From assembly GCA_963717705.1 (NCBI GenBank), contig CAVQWT010000005.1, forward strand, positions 124,001 to 188,000: a stretch of 64,000 nucleotides of DNA, in the 5' to 3' direction. The DNA comes from CAVQWT01 sp963717705. GTDB taxonomy: Bacteria > Pseudomonadota > Gammaproteobacteria > Burkholderiales > Casimicrobiaceae. A program made the translations under genes and the position numbers. Under the pieces are notes generated by a model. It was not told the DNA's origin. It made no database searches and saw only the letters and a program-made list of their open reading frames with translations. This document shows, in pieces, positions 8,618 to 17,975 of this stretch (position 1 is the first letter of the stretch; every line of letters begins with the position of its first letter).

Positions 8618-9595
8618 TCACTTGGCCAGGCCGGCGGCCTTCATGACGACGCCCATGTCGGCGTCGCCCTTGGCCATGAACACGGCGAAGTCGGACTGCG
8701 CCGCCCAAGCGGTGCCGTAGCCCTTGCTCGAGGCGAAGTCCTTGAACTCCTGGCTGTCCCAGATCTTCTTGACCGCGGCGACCAGCCGCGTCTCGACGTC
8801 CTTGGGCATCCCCTTCGGGCCGGCGATGCCGCGCCACGCCGACACCGTCCAGTCGCTGCCGGACGCCGCCTTCATCGTCGGCGCATTCGGGAACAGCGGC
8901 GAGGGCTTGCTGTCCATCACCGCAAGCGGCCGCGCCTTGCCGGCGTCGATCAGGGCACGCGCCTCGGGCAGCGAACAGGTGACGACGTCGACGCCGCCGG
9001 CGGCGAGGTCCTGCATCGCCGGTGCCGCGCCGTTGGACGGGACCCACGGAATCGCGGTCTGCGGGATCTTGGTGTCGTTCATCAGGCCGGCGAGCGCGAG
9101 GTGCCAGATGCCGCCCTGGCCCGTGCCCGACGCCTTCAGCTTGCCGGGATTCGCCCTGGCGTAATCCAGCACTTCCTTCACCGATTTCCACTGCGAGTCG
9201 GCGCGCACCGTGAACCCGGCCGGGTCGGCGTTGACCAGCGCGAGCGGCGTGTACGACGTCGGGTTGAGCTCGGTCAGCCCCTGCCAGTGCATCATCGTGA
9301 TCTCGACGGTGATCATGCCGATGGTGTACCCGTCCGCCGGCGCCGACGCGATGGCGCTGTGGCCGACGACGCCGTTGCCGCCGGTGCGATTGACGACGTT
9401 GACCGGCTGGCCGAGTTCCTTTTCCAGCATCGCCGCGAAGTAGCGCGCGGTGGTGTCGGTGCCGCCGCCCGCGCCCCAAGGCACGATGAACGTCAGCGGG
9501 CGGTTCGGGTAGTTCTGCGCCACCGCGCCACCGGCAACCACGGCGAGAACGATGAACGTCGCAAGGCGCGCGAAGGCGCGCGAAAGGGTGGACAT
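8618..9595 (-). CDS. tctC: Tripartite tricarboxylate transporter substrate-binding protein (TctC family)
   Basis: This periplasmic binding protein captures the carboxylate for TctAB. It has 325 residues from the ATG at 9593-9595, with a signal peptide likely cleaved after AVA and before QNYPNRP. The family pattern NYPNRPLTFIVPWGAGGGTD follows. A strong Shine-Dalgarno AGGAGG (9600-9605) precedes this ATG and supports it over upstream in-frame codons. An operator-like palindrome lies about 150 bases upstream (9737-9754), so this gene is probably regulated. The ligand is unknown. Confidence 0.94.
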   Translation of the reverse strand: MSTLSRAFARLATFIVLAVVAGGAVAQNYPNRPLTFIVPWGAGGGTDTTARYFAAMLEKELGQPVNVVNRTGGNGVVGHSAIASAPADGYTIGMITVEITMMHWQGLTELNPTSYTPLALVNADPAGFTVRADSQWKSVKEVLDYARANPGKLKASGTGQGGIWHLALAGLMNDTKIPQTAIPWVPSNGAAPAMQDLAAGGVDVVTCSLPEARALIDAGKARPLAVMDSKPSPLFPNAPTMKAASGSDWTVSAWRGIAGPKGMPKDVETRLVAAVKKIWDSQEFKDFASSKGYGTAWAAQSDFAVFMAKGDADMGVVMKAAGLAK

Positions 9596-9736
9596 GAAGC
9601 CTCCTGGCAGCGGCATGGATGGGGGTTCGGCAGCCCGCGCCGTCCGGGTGACGGCGCGACGTCGCGCGGCGCCGTGCCGGGCCGCGGGCCGACCGGCGCT
9701 TCGAGTGTGCGGGAGTTTGGCAGTCGCCCGAAAACC

Positions 9737-9754
9737 GGTCAAGTGGTCTGACCA
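9737..9754 (-). promoter_or_regulatory. Operator-like block upstream of tctC, shared with the gntR promoter
   Basis: The plus-strand text GGTCAAGTGGTCTGACCA contains the palindrome TGGTCTGACCA (9744-9754), the pattern bound by many FCD-type GntR regulators. Read toward tctC, the block ends in TTGACC, a plausible -35 element, although the -10 at 17 bases spacing is weak. Sixteen of its 18 bases recur at 62282-62299 in the hexuronate gntR promoter. It overlaps the last codons of the upstream amidohydrolase gene. Confidence 0.6.
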
Positions 9755-10617
9755 GTCTCCCTGCGGACGAATCCCGCCAGCCCGGCGACGAGTCGCGCGA
9801 CGTCGGCCTCGAGCCGGGCGTAGCCGGCGTTGGGCGCGAGCGTCGCCTCGTCCATGTAGAGCGTGCGCTTGATCTCGATCTGCAGGCTGTGCCGCCCCTC
9901 GCGCGGCCGCCCGTGCCGGCGGACGATCTCGACCCCCTTGTACGGATCGTTGACGGCGACGCTGTAGCCCATCGCCGCGACCTCGGCCGCCACGAACGCG
10001 GTGAACGCGGGCGCGCACGTCGTCCCGTCGCGGTCACCGAGGACGAAATCGGCGCGCTCGCGGCCCGGGTCGTCGGACAGCGCGTCGCCGACCGCCGGCA
10101 TCGAGTGGCAGTTGACGTGCCAGACGGCGCCGAACGCCGCGTGCCGCGCATCGAGCACGCCGGCGAGCAGGTCGTGATAGGGTCGCCAGCAGCGGTCGAT
10201 GCGGGCCCGGATCTCGGCCGCGGTCAGCTTCCGCGCGTACATCGGAACGCCACCACGCGCGACGCGCCACACCAGCCCGATGCCGAGCTCGGTCTTGCGC
10301 GTCGGCGCGACCGGCTCGTGCCAGGCATCCGCGAGCAGCTCCGGATCGATGTCGGCGAGGCTGCGGTTGGCGTCGAGGTAGGCGCGCGGGAACCGCGCCT
10401 CGACCAGCGTCGCGCCATGGCGCGGAGCGCACGCGTACAGCCGGGCGACGTGGGTGTCCTCGGCCTGCCGCACGACGGTGCGCGGTGGCAGGTGGTCGAA
10501 GTCGTCGGGGTACCACTCGCCGGAATGCGGCGAGTCGAACACCAGCGGCAGGGTGTCCCCGTCCGGGTCGTGCCGGCGCACCGCGTCCGCCATCGCGCCC
10601 GTCATCGCGTCGGCCAT
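9739..10617 (-). CDS. N-formylglutamate amidohydrolase family protein
   Basis: This protein of 292 residues belongs to the zinc-dependent N-formylglutamate amidohydrolase family, whose best-known member performs the last step of histidine breakdown. Visible motifs include VFDSPHSGEWYPDDF at residues 25-39 and WHVNCHSMP in the middle, containing likely metal and catalytic residues. No other hut gene is in the window. It lies 4 bases downstream of the peptide-transporter ATPase, so it may act on imported peptides or N-formyl compounds; that role is inference. Confidence 0.85.
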   Translation of the reverse strand: MADAMTGAMADAVRRHDPDGDTLPLVFDSPHSGEWYPDDFDHLPPRTVVRQAEDTHVARLYACAPRHGATLVEARFPRAYLDANRSLADIDPELLADAWHEPVAPTRKTELGIGLVWRVARGGVPMYARKLTAAEIRARIDRCWRPYHDLLAGVLDARHAAFGAVWHVNCHSMPAVGDALSDDPGRERADFVLGDRDGTTCAPAFTAFVAAEVAAMGYSVAVNDPYKGVEIVRRHGRPREGRHSLQIEIKRTLYMDEATLAPNAGYARLEADVARLVAGLAGFVRRETGQTT

Positions 10618-10621
10618 CGCG

Positions 10622-11853
<1,232 letters not shown>

Positions 11854-11857
<4 letters not shown>

Positions 11858-12870
11858 GCCGGCACCGCCGGCTCGTGCACGAGCGGGTGGTGGCAGCACG
11901 CGGCGTGGGTGCCGCTGCCGTGCTGCCGCATCGGCGGCAGGACTTCGCAGGCCGCGGTCGCGAAGGCGCAGCGCTCGCGGAACGGGCAGCCCGGGCCGAG
12001 TTCGAGCAGCGACGGCGTCATGCCGGGAATCTGCTTCAGCCGCGCGCCGCGCACGCTGCGCGACGGGACCGAGTCGAGCAGCCCCTGCGTATACGGATGG
12101 CGCGGCGTCGTCAGCACGTCCCACGTCGTCCCCTGCTCGACGATCCGGCCGGCGTACATCACGCAGACGCGGTCGGCCAGCCCGGCGACGACCGACAGAT
12201 CGTGGGTGATCCAGATCATCGCCGCACCGGTCTCGCGCGTCAGCTTCTGCATCTCGTAGAGGATCTGGCCCTGGATCGTGACGTCGAGCGCGGTCGTCGG
12301 CTCGTCGGCGATGATGAGGTCGGGGTCGTTGAGCAGCGCGATCGCGATGGCGACCCGCTGCCGCATGCCGCCGGAGAACTGGTGCGGATAGGCATTGAGG
12401 CGTTCGTCCGGCGACGGGATGCCGACCCTGGCCAGCGCCGCACGCGAGCGCTCGCGCGCCGCCTGCTCGCCGACCTTCTCGTGCGCGAGAATGGTCTCGA
12501 TCATCTGCCGGTCGATGCGCAGGACCGGATTGAGCGTCATCATCGGGTCCTGGAAGATCATCGCGACCCGGTTGCCGCGAAGCCGGCGCATCTCCTCGGC
12601 CGACAGGCGCGAGAGGTCGCGGCCGGCGAGTTCGATGCGGCCGGCGACGATGCGGCCCGGCGGATCGATCAGGCCCATGATCGAGTACCCGGTCATCGAC
12701 TTGCCGGAGCCGGACTCGCCGACCAGGCCCAGCACCTCGCCCTTGGCCACCTCGAACGACACGTCGTCGACCGCGCGGACCACGCCGGCCTTGGTGAAGA
12801 AATGCGTCTTCAGCCCCTCGACCCGGAGGATCGGCGAGCGCGACTGGGACGTGCCTGCGGTCGAACTCAT
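11854..12870 (-). CDS. dppD: Dipeptide/oligopeptide ABC transporter ATP-binding protein (DppD type)
   Basis: This first ATPase of the peptide importer has 338 residues from the ATG at 12868-12870 (MSSTAGTSQSRSPILRVEGL). Walker A is GLVGESGSGKS, the signature FSGGMRQRVAIAIAL and Walker B LIIADEPTTALD. The C-terminal peptide-transporter extension includes HPYTQGLLDSVPS and the cysteine-bearing GCPFRERCAFAT. It overlaps dppC and dppF by ATGA at both ends. The very long open frame upstream of this start is antisense or out-of-frame noise. Confidence 0.96.
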
Positions 12871-13775
12871 CGCTGCAGCCTGGGGTTCAGCACGTCGCGC
12901 AGCTGGTCGGCGACGAGGTTGATCGAGACGATGGTGAGCAGCAGCGCGATCCCGGGGAAGAAGCTGATCCAGTACTTGCCCGACAGCAGATACTGGTAGC
13001 CGTTCGCGATCAGCAGGCCCAGCGACGGCTCGGTGATCGGCAGCCCGAGACCGAGGAAGGAAAGCGTCGCCTCGAGGGCGATCGCCGCGGCCACCTGGAC
13101 CGTCGCGACCACGATCATCGGCGGCAGGCAGTTCGGCAGCAGGTGACGGAACACGATCCGCGCCGGCGACAGGGCGAGGCAGCGCGCGGCTTCCATGTAC
13201 TCCTTGCGCTTCTCGACCAGCGCCGCGCTGCGGACGGTCCGCGCGTAGTAGGCCCACTGGATCGTCACCAGCGCCGCGATCACCTTGCCGGTGCCCTGCC
13301 CCAGCACGGCGATCAGGATCAGCGCGATCAGGATCGCCGGGAACGAGAGCTGGATGTCGACGATCCGCATGATCAGCGTCTCGATGCGGCCGCCGAAATA
13401 CGCCGCGGCGAGACCCATCGTCAGCCCGATCAGCAGCGCGAGCACCGTGCTCGCGACGCCGACGCCGATCGAGATGCGCAGCCCGTAGAAGATCGCCGAC
13501 AGCATGTCGCGCCCCTGGTCGTCGGTGCCGAGCCAGAACGTGCCGCCGGCCGGCGTCGCCGACCCCGGCGGCAGCCGGCTGTCCATGACGTCGAGCTGCG
13601 CCAGATCGTAGGGGTTCTGCGGCGAGATCAGCGGCGCGAACAGCGCCGCCAGCAGGATGACGAGGAACAGCCCGGCGCCGAACACCGCGAGCGGGTTCTG
13701 GCAGAAGTCGGCGACGATCCGGCGGAACGGCGACTCGGCGTCGCGGACGGGAAGCGGCATCGGCGCGGCGGCCAT
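12867..13775 (-). CDS. dppC: Dipeptide/oligopeptide ABC transporter permease (DppC type)
   Basis: This is one of the two membrane subunits of the peptide importer, with 302 residues. It has an N-terminal hydrophilic stretch, a first transmembrane segment (FGAGLFLVILLAALFAPLI), a periplasmic loop with GTDDQGRDMLSAIFYGLRIS typical of DppC/OppC, then five further helices. The cytoplasmic EAA-like coupling loop is around VEKRKEYMEAARCLALSP. It starts 3 bases after dppB and its stop overlaps the dppD ATG. Confidence 0.96.
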   Translation of the reverse strand: MAAAPMPLPVRDAESPFRRIVADFCQNPLAVFGAGLFLVILLAALFAPLISPQNPYDLAQLDVMDSRLPPGSATPAGGTFWLGTDDQGRDMLSAIFYGLRISIGVGVASTVLALLIGLTMGLAAAYFGGRIETLIMRIVDIQLSFPAILIALILIAVLGQGTGKVIAALVTIQWAYYARTVRSAALVEKRKEYMEAARCLALSPARIVFRHLLPNCLPPMIVVATVQVAAAIALEATLSFLGLGLPITEPSLGLLIANGYQYLLSGKYWISFFPGIALLLTIVSINLVADQLRDVLNPRLQR

Positions 13776-13778
13776 CGG

Positions 13779-14756
13779 TCAGCCCTTGCTGTCGGCGAGC
13801 CGCACGCGCGGGTCCAGCGCCGAGTAGAGCACGTCGACGACGAGGTTGATGACGATGAACATGGTGACGATGATCAGCAGATAGGCGACGATCACCGGCC
13901 GGTCGAGCACGCCGATCGAGTCGATCAGGAGCTTGCCCATCCCCGGCCACGCGAACACGCTTTCGGTGACGATGGCGAACGCGATGACCGAGCCGAATTC
14001 GAGGCCGATGACGGTGACGATGGGGATCAGGATGTTGCGCAGGACGTGCACGCCGATCACCCGCGCGTTGGTCAGGCCCTTGGCCCGCGCGAACTTGACG
14101 TAGTCCTGCAGCAGCGCCTCGCGCGCGCCGGCACGGGTCAGGCGGATCAGCAGCGCCAGCTTGAACAGCGCCAGGTTCGTTGCCGGCATGATCAGGTGCT
14201 GCCAGCCCTCGAGCGACAGGAACGATACCGGGATGCCGAGCAGCAGCGTCGTCGGCCCGCGCCCGTTCGACGGCAGCCAGCCGAGCATCACCGAGAACAC
14301 CATGATGAACATCAGGCCGACCCAGAACGTCGGCAGCGAGAAGCCGAGGATCGATCCCGCCATGATCGTCCTGCCGGCGAAGCCGTTCGGCCGCAGCCCG
14401 GCCCACAGGCCGAGCGGAATGCCGAAGGTGATTGCGAGCAGCATCGCGACGATCGCGAGTTCGAGCGTCGCCGGCATCCGCTCGAGAATCAGGCCCAGCG
14501 CCGGCACGGCATGGACGAACGAGCGCCCGAGGTCGCCGGTGACGGCCCCCTTGAGGAACACCGCGTACTGCTCCCACAGCGGCTTGTCGAGACCCAGCGC
14601 GGCGATCGCCCGCTCGCGGTCGATCTGGTCCGCCTGCGGGTTGATCAGGATGTCGATCGGGTTGCCGATCGCGTACACGCCGATGAACACGATCAGCGAC
14701 ATGACGAACAGCACGACGACGCTCTGCAGGCTGCGGCGGATGATGTAGACGAGCAT
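13779..14756 (-). CDS. dppB: Dipeptide/oligopeptide ABC transporter permease (DppB type)
   Basis: This membrane subunit has 325 residues beginning MLVYIIRRSLQSVVVLFVMS, the usual DppB/OppB amino end. Six hydrophobic helices are visible, and the EAA coupling motif is AGAREALLQDYVKFARAKGL. It is separated from the binding-protein gene by 78 bases and is followed closely by dppC, consistent with a dppABCDF operon. Confidence 0.96.
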   Translation of the reverse strand: MLVYIIRRSLQSVVVLFVMSLIVFIGVYAIGNPIDILINPQADQIDRERAIAALGLDKPLWEQYAVFLKGAVTGDLGRSFVHAVPALGLILERMPATLELAIVAMLLAITFGIPLGLWAGLRPNGFAGRTIMAGSILGFSLPTFWVGLMFIMVFSVMLGWLPSNGRGPTTLLLGIPVSFLSLEGWQHLIMPATNLALFKLALLIRLTRAGAREALLQDYVKFARAKGLTNARVIGVHVLRNILIPIVTVIGLEFGSVIAFAIVTESVFAWPGMGKLLIDSIGVLDRPVIVAYLLIIVTMFIVINLVVDVLYSALDPRVRLADSKG

Positions 14757-14834
14757 GGGCGGCGGTGGGCGGAAACGACCGCGGCGGCCCGGCGCGGGAT
14801 GCGCGCCGGCCGCCGCGGGCGGATCGCCCCGAGT

Positions 14835-16421
14835 TTAGCCCTTTACCGGGCGGAACTGGAACGCCAGCGTGTACTCGTCGGTACGCGGGGTGTACGCCAC
14901 GCCCTTCTTCGTCGCCCAGATCGTGTACTGGAAGTGGATCGGCATGATCCCGAGGTCGTCCATCGACAACTTGGTCGCCTGCTGCAGCATCGCGCGGCGG
15001 TTTTCGTCGTTGACCTGCTGCAGCGCCTGCTCGATCACGTAGTCGACTTTCGGGTTGCTGTAGCGACCCCAGTTGACGGCGCCGAGCCCCTTGTCGCGGT
15101 TGAACGTCGCCAGCAGCGAGCGCAGCGGGCTCGAGCTCTCGCCCGTCGACGCGCCCCAGCCGACCATGTGGAAGCTGAACTCCTGCTTCGAGGCCCGCGC
15201 CGAGTAAGGCGCCATCGGCGCGGTCTCGACCTTGGCGCCGATGCCGACCCGCGACAGCATCTGCGCGACCGCCTGGACGATCTTCTCGTCGTTGACGTAG
15301 CGGCCGGCGGGCCCGTGGATCGTCAGGTTGAAGCCGTCGGGATAGCCCGCCTCGGCCAGCAGCTTCTTCGCGCCTTCCGGATCGTACGGCTCCGCCTTCA
15401 GTCCCGGCACGTGCCCGAACAGCTTCTCGGACACGAGCTGGCCCGACGGATCGGCCTGCCCCTCCATCACGCGCTCGGCGATCGCGGGCCGGTTGATCGC
15501 CTTGCTGATCGCCCTGCGCACGCGGAGGTCGAGCAGCGGGTTCTTCGCGAGCGGCTTGCCGTCCTTGCCGGTGATGAACGGACTGACGCGGTCGAGGTGG
15601 TCGAAGTTGAAATAGATGACGCGGTGCGAGATCTTCGACGTCGTCGTGAACTTGGGATCCTTCTTGATCCGCGCGAGGTCCTGCGTCGGCACGTTCTCGA
15701 TCGCGTCGACGTCCCCGGAGAGCAGTGCGGCGACGCGGGCGGCCTCGTTCTTGATGATCTTGAACTGGACCTTGTCCCAGGCCACCTTGTCGCCCCAGTA
15801 CGCGTCGTTGCGGGCGAGCTCGACGCGATCTCCGGACGCGTAGCGGACGAACTTGAAGCGGCCGCTGCCGATCGTCGCCTTGCCGCTGTTGAAGTCCTCG
15901 GTGGTGGCGCCGGTGGCGACCTTCTTCGACACGATGTAGATCGTCGACAGGTCGTTGGGCATCAGCGGATGCGGCACCGCGGTCTTGAAGCGGATCGTGT
16001 ACGGATCGACGATCTGCTTGCCCACGATCGCCTTGGTGTAGGCGACGAACGGTCCGGGGCTGTTCGGGATCTGCGCGACACGGTCGATCGAGAACGCGAC
16101 GTCCTCGGCGGTCAGCTCCGAGCCGTCGTGGAACTTGACGCCCTTGCGCAGCTTGAATTCCCACGTGGTCTCGTCGAGCGCCTTCCACGACGTGGCCAGC
16201 CCCGGGATCATCTTCGAGTCCGCGTCCATCTGGACCAGCTTGTCGAAGATGTGCTCGGCGACGTTGTTGTTGGGGAACAGGTTGAAGAAATGCGGATCGA
16301 TCGACGTGACGTCGGCGCCGACGGCGATCTTGAGGTCGTCGGCGCCCGCCGTCGGGACGAAAGCGAGCGAGGAGGCGACGGCGGCGGCGGCGAGCGCCCG
16401 GCGAAGGAAGGGAAAGCGCAT
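14835..16421 (-). CDS. dppA: Peptide ABC transporter substrate-binding protein (family 5)
   Basis: This periplasmic binding protein of the peptide importer has 528 residues from the ATG at 16419-16421. A signal peptide (MRFPFLRRALAAAAVASSLA) ends near AGADDLKIA. The family 5 pattern follows, with SIDPHFFNLFPNNNVAEHIFDKLV and the ELTAEDVAFSIDR region. It is the first gene of the dpp unit. A possible promoter upstream on the minus strand pairs TTGCCG (16511-16516) with CAAGAT (16488-16493) at 17-base spacing. The peptide specificity is not readable. Confidence 0.94.
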   Translation of the reverse strand: MRFPFLRRALAAAAVASSLAFVPTAGADDLKIAVGADVTSIDPHFFNLFPNNNVAEHIFDKLVQMDADSKMIPGLATSWKALDETTWEFKLRKGVKFHDGSELTAEDVAFSIDRVAQIPNSPGPFVAYTKAIVGKQIVDPYTIRFKTAVPHPLMPNDLSTIYIVSKKVATGATTEDFNSGKATIGSGRFKFVRYASGDRVELARNDAYWGDKVAWDKVQFKIIKNEAARVAALLSGDVDAIENVPTQDLARIKKDPKFTTTSKISHRVIYFNFDHLDRVSPFITGKDGKPLAKNPLLDLRVRRAISKAINRPAIAERVMEGQADPSGQLVSEKLFGHVPGLKAEPYDPEGAKKLLAEAGYPDGFNLTIHGPAGRYVNDEKIVQAVAQMLSRVGIGAKVETAPMAPYSARASKQEFSFHMVGWGASTGESSSPLRSLLATFNRDKGLGAVNWGRYSNPKVDYVIEQALQQVNDENRRAMLQQATKLSMDDLGIMPIHFQYTIWATKKGVAYTPRTDEYTLAFQFRPVKG

Positions 16422-16541
16422 GAGGAGAGCCTCGTGGAGGGGGTCGGGGGGAACCGGGCGCGACATTGCACCGCAGGAACGGCGGCAATCTTGCGCGAAA
16501 AGCCCGGCACCGGCAACACCGCACGATTTCGGTGCGTCCGG

Positions 16542-17252
16542 TCAGACCCCGAGGTAGTCGTGGAGCTTCTGCAGGTTGGCCGCGACGTCCGCCCGCAGGA
16601 CCATGTCGGCCACGCGGCCATGGTCGAGGACGTAGTGGCGGTCCGCGAGCGCGGCGGCGAAGCGGAAGTTCTGCTCGACCAGCAGGATCGTGAATCCCCT
16701 CGCCTTCAGCGCCTCGATGGTGCGGCCGATCTCCTGGACGATCACCGGAGCGAGTCCCTCGGTCGGCTCGTCGAGCAGCAGCAGCCGCGCGCCGGTGCGC
16801 AGGATGCGGCCGATCGCAAGCATCTGCTGCTCGCCGCCGGACAACCGCGTGCCCGGGGTCCGCAACCGCTCGCGCAGGTTGGGGAACAGCGCGAGGATCT
16901 CGTCGAGCTGCAGCCCGCCGGCCCGCACCGTCGGCGGCAGCAGCAGGTTCTCCTCGACGTCGAGGCCCGCGAAGATGCCGCGCTCCTCGGGGCACCAGCC
17001 GACGCCGAGCCGCGCGATCCGGTTCGACGCGAGGCGGATCGTTTCGGTGCCGTCGAACACGATCGAGCCCTCGCGTCGCGGCAGCACGCCCATGATCGAC
17101 TTCAGGGTCGTCGACTTGCCGGCACCGTTGCGTCCGAGCAGCGTCACCACCTCGCCGGCCGGGACGTCGAAGTCGACGCCGTGCAGGATCTGCGACTCGC
17201 CGTACCACGCGGCGAGCCCGCGCACCGAGAGCAGCGGCGCACCCACGGTCAC
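16542..17252 (-). CDS. livF: Orphan LivF-type branched-chain amino acid ABC transporter ATPase
   Basis: This ABC ATPase of 236 residues closely fits the LivF family of the branched-chain amino acid (HAAT) importers. It has Walker A LLGRNGAGKSTTLKSIMG, the LivF-specific GWCPEERGIFAGLDVEENL, signature LSGGEQQMLAIGRIL and Walker B LLLLDEPTEGLAP. The GTG at 17250-17252 overlaps the exonuclease TGA as GTGA. No livG, livH, livM or livK is in the window, which is unusual because LivF normally sits with them. Its partners must be encoded elsewhere or its role differs. Confidence 0.9.
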   Translation of the reverse strand: MTVGAPLLSVRGLAAWYGESQILHGVDFDVPAGEVVTLLGRNGAGKSTTLKSIMGVLPRREGSIVFDGTETIRLASNRIARLGVGWCPEERGIFAGLDVEENLLLPPTVRAGGLQLDEILALFPNLRERLRTPGTRLSGGEQQMLAIGRILRTGARLLLLDEPTEGLAPVIVQEIGRTIEALKARGFTILLVEQNFRFAAALADRHYVLDHGRVADMVLRADVAANLQKLHDYLGV

Positions 17253-17953
17253 CGCTTGCCGAGCCAGACCTGCGCGCGCTGGATCGCGATGAGGTCGGCC
17301 GCGGTCCCCATGCCCACGTGGTCCGCGGCGTGCAGCACGATCTGCAGCAGCTGCGCCGTCGCGAACGCGTCGGCCAGCGCGTGGTGCCGCCCGGCGCCCG
17401 CCAGTCCGAAGTGGCCGATCCACTCGTCCAGCGTCGCCGCTTCGGTCTTTGGAAACAGCGCCGGCAGCAGCACCGCGAGGTCGATCCAGGGATGGTGGAA
17501 CGGCACCCCGAGCACCGCCTTCACCGCCCGCGCGAGCATCGTCCGGTCGAACTCGGCGCGAAACGCGACCAGCGGCGACTTCGCCAGGTACTCGAGGAAC
17601 CCCAGCACGCCCTGCTTCGGCTCGACGCCGGCGAGCTGCGCCTCGCCGCCGATGTGGTGGATGAGGATGTTCGCGTCCGGGCTGGCGCTCGCCTGCCGCA
17701 GCACGACGTCGAAGCAGTCGGCCAGTCGCAGCACGCCGCCGTCGACGCCGGCGGCGCCGATGGCGATGACTTGGTCGCGCCTCATGTCGAGCCCGGTGGT
17801 CTCGGTATCGACGACGACGTAGCGTGCGAGCGCGTGCGGCAGCGCGGCTGGCTGCGCCGGGATGGCGAACCATCGGCGCAGCCGCTCCTCGTCGGGGCCG
17901 CCGACTTTCGGGCCGCCCAGCAGGTAGTCGACGACGGTGCCGAAGATGCCCAC
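17249..17953 (-). CDS. DnaQ-like 3'-5' exonuclease (DEDDh family)
   Basis: This protein of 234 residues has the DEDDh exonuclease fold used by DNA polymerase proofreading subunits and RNases. Exo I is VVVDTETTGLD at about residues 46-56, the Exo II region includes FRAEFDRTMLA, and Exo III is HHALADAFATA. It has an extra N-terminal segment and is not the chromosomal epsilon subunit by context. It is 22 bases downstream of the CBS/nucleotidyltransferase gene. Similar exonuclease plus CBS/DUF294 plus acetate-permease groupings are known in pseudomonads. Confidence 0.9.
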   Translation of the reverse strand: MGIFGTVVDYLLGGPKVGGPDEERLRRWFAIPAQPAALPHALARYVVVDTETTGLDMRRDQVIAIGAAGVDGGVLRLADCFDVVLRQASASPDANILIHHIGGEAQLAGVEPKQGVLGFLEYLAKSPLVAFRAEFDRTMLARAVKAVLGVPFHHPWIDLAVLLPALFPKTEAATLDEWIGHFGLAGAGRHHALADAFATAQLLQIVLHAADHVGMGTAADLIAIQRAQVWLGKR

Positions 17954-17975
17954 GCGGAGGTCCCGGGGTGGCGGC

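Noticed and set aside
13143..17822. A 1559-codon open frame on the plus strand
   Set aside because: It is antisense to dppC, dppB, dppA, livF and the exonuclease. Its translation is arginine, histidine and aspartate-rich with no domain, which is the usual third-position effect of high GC content.
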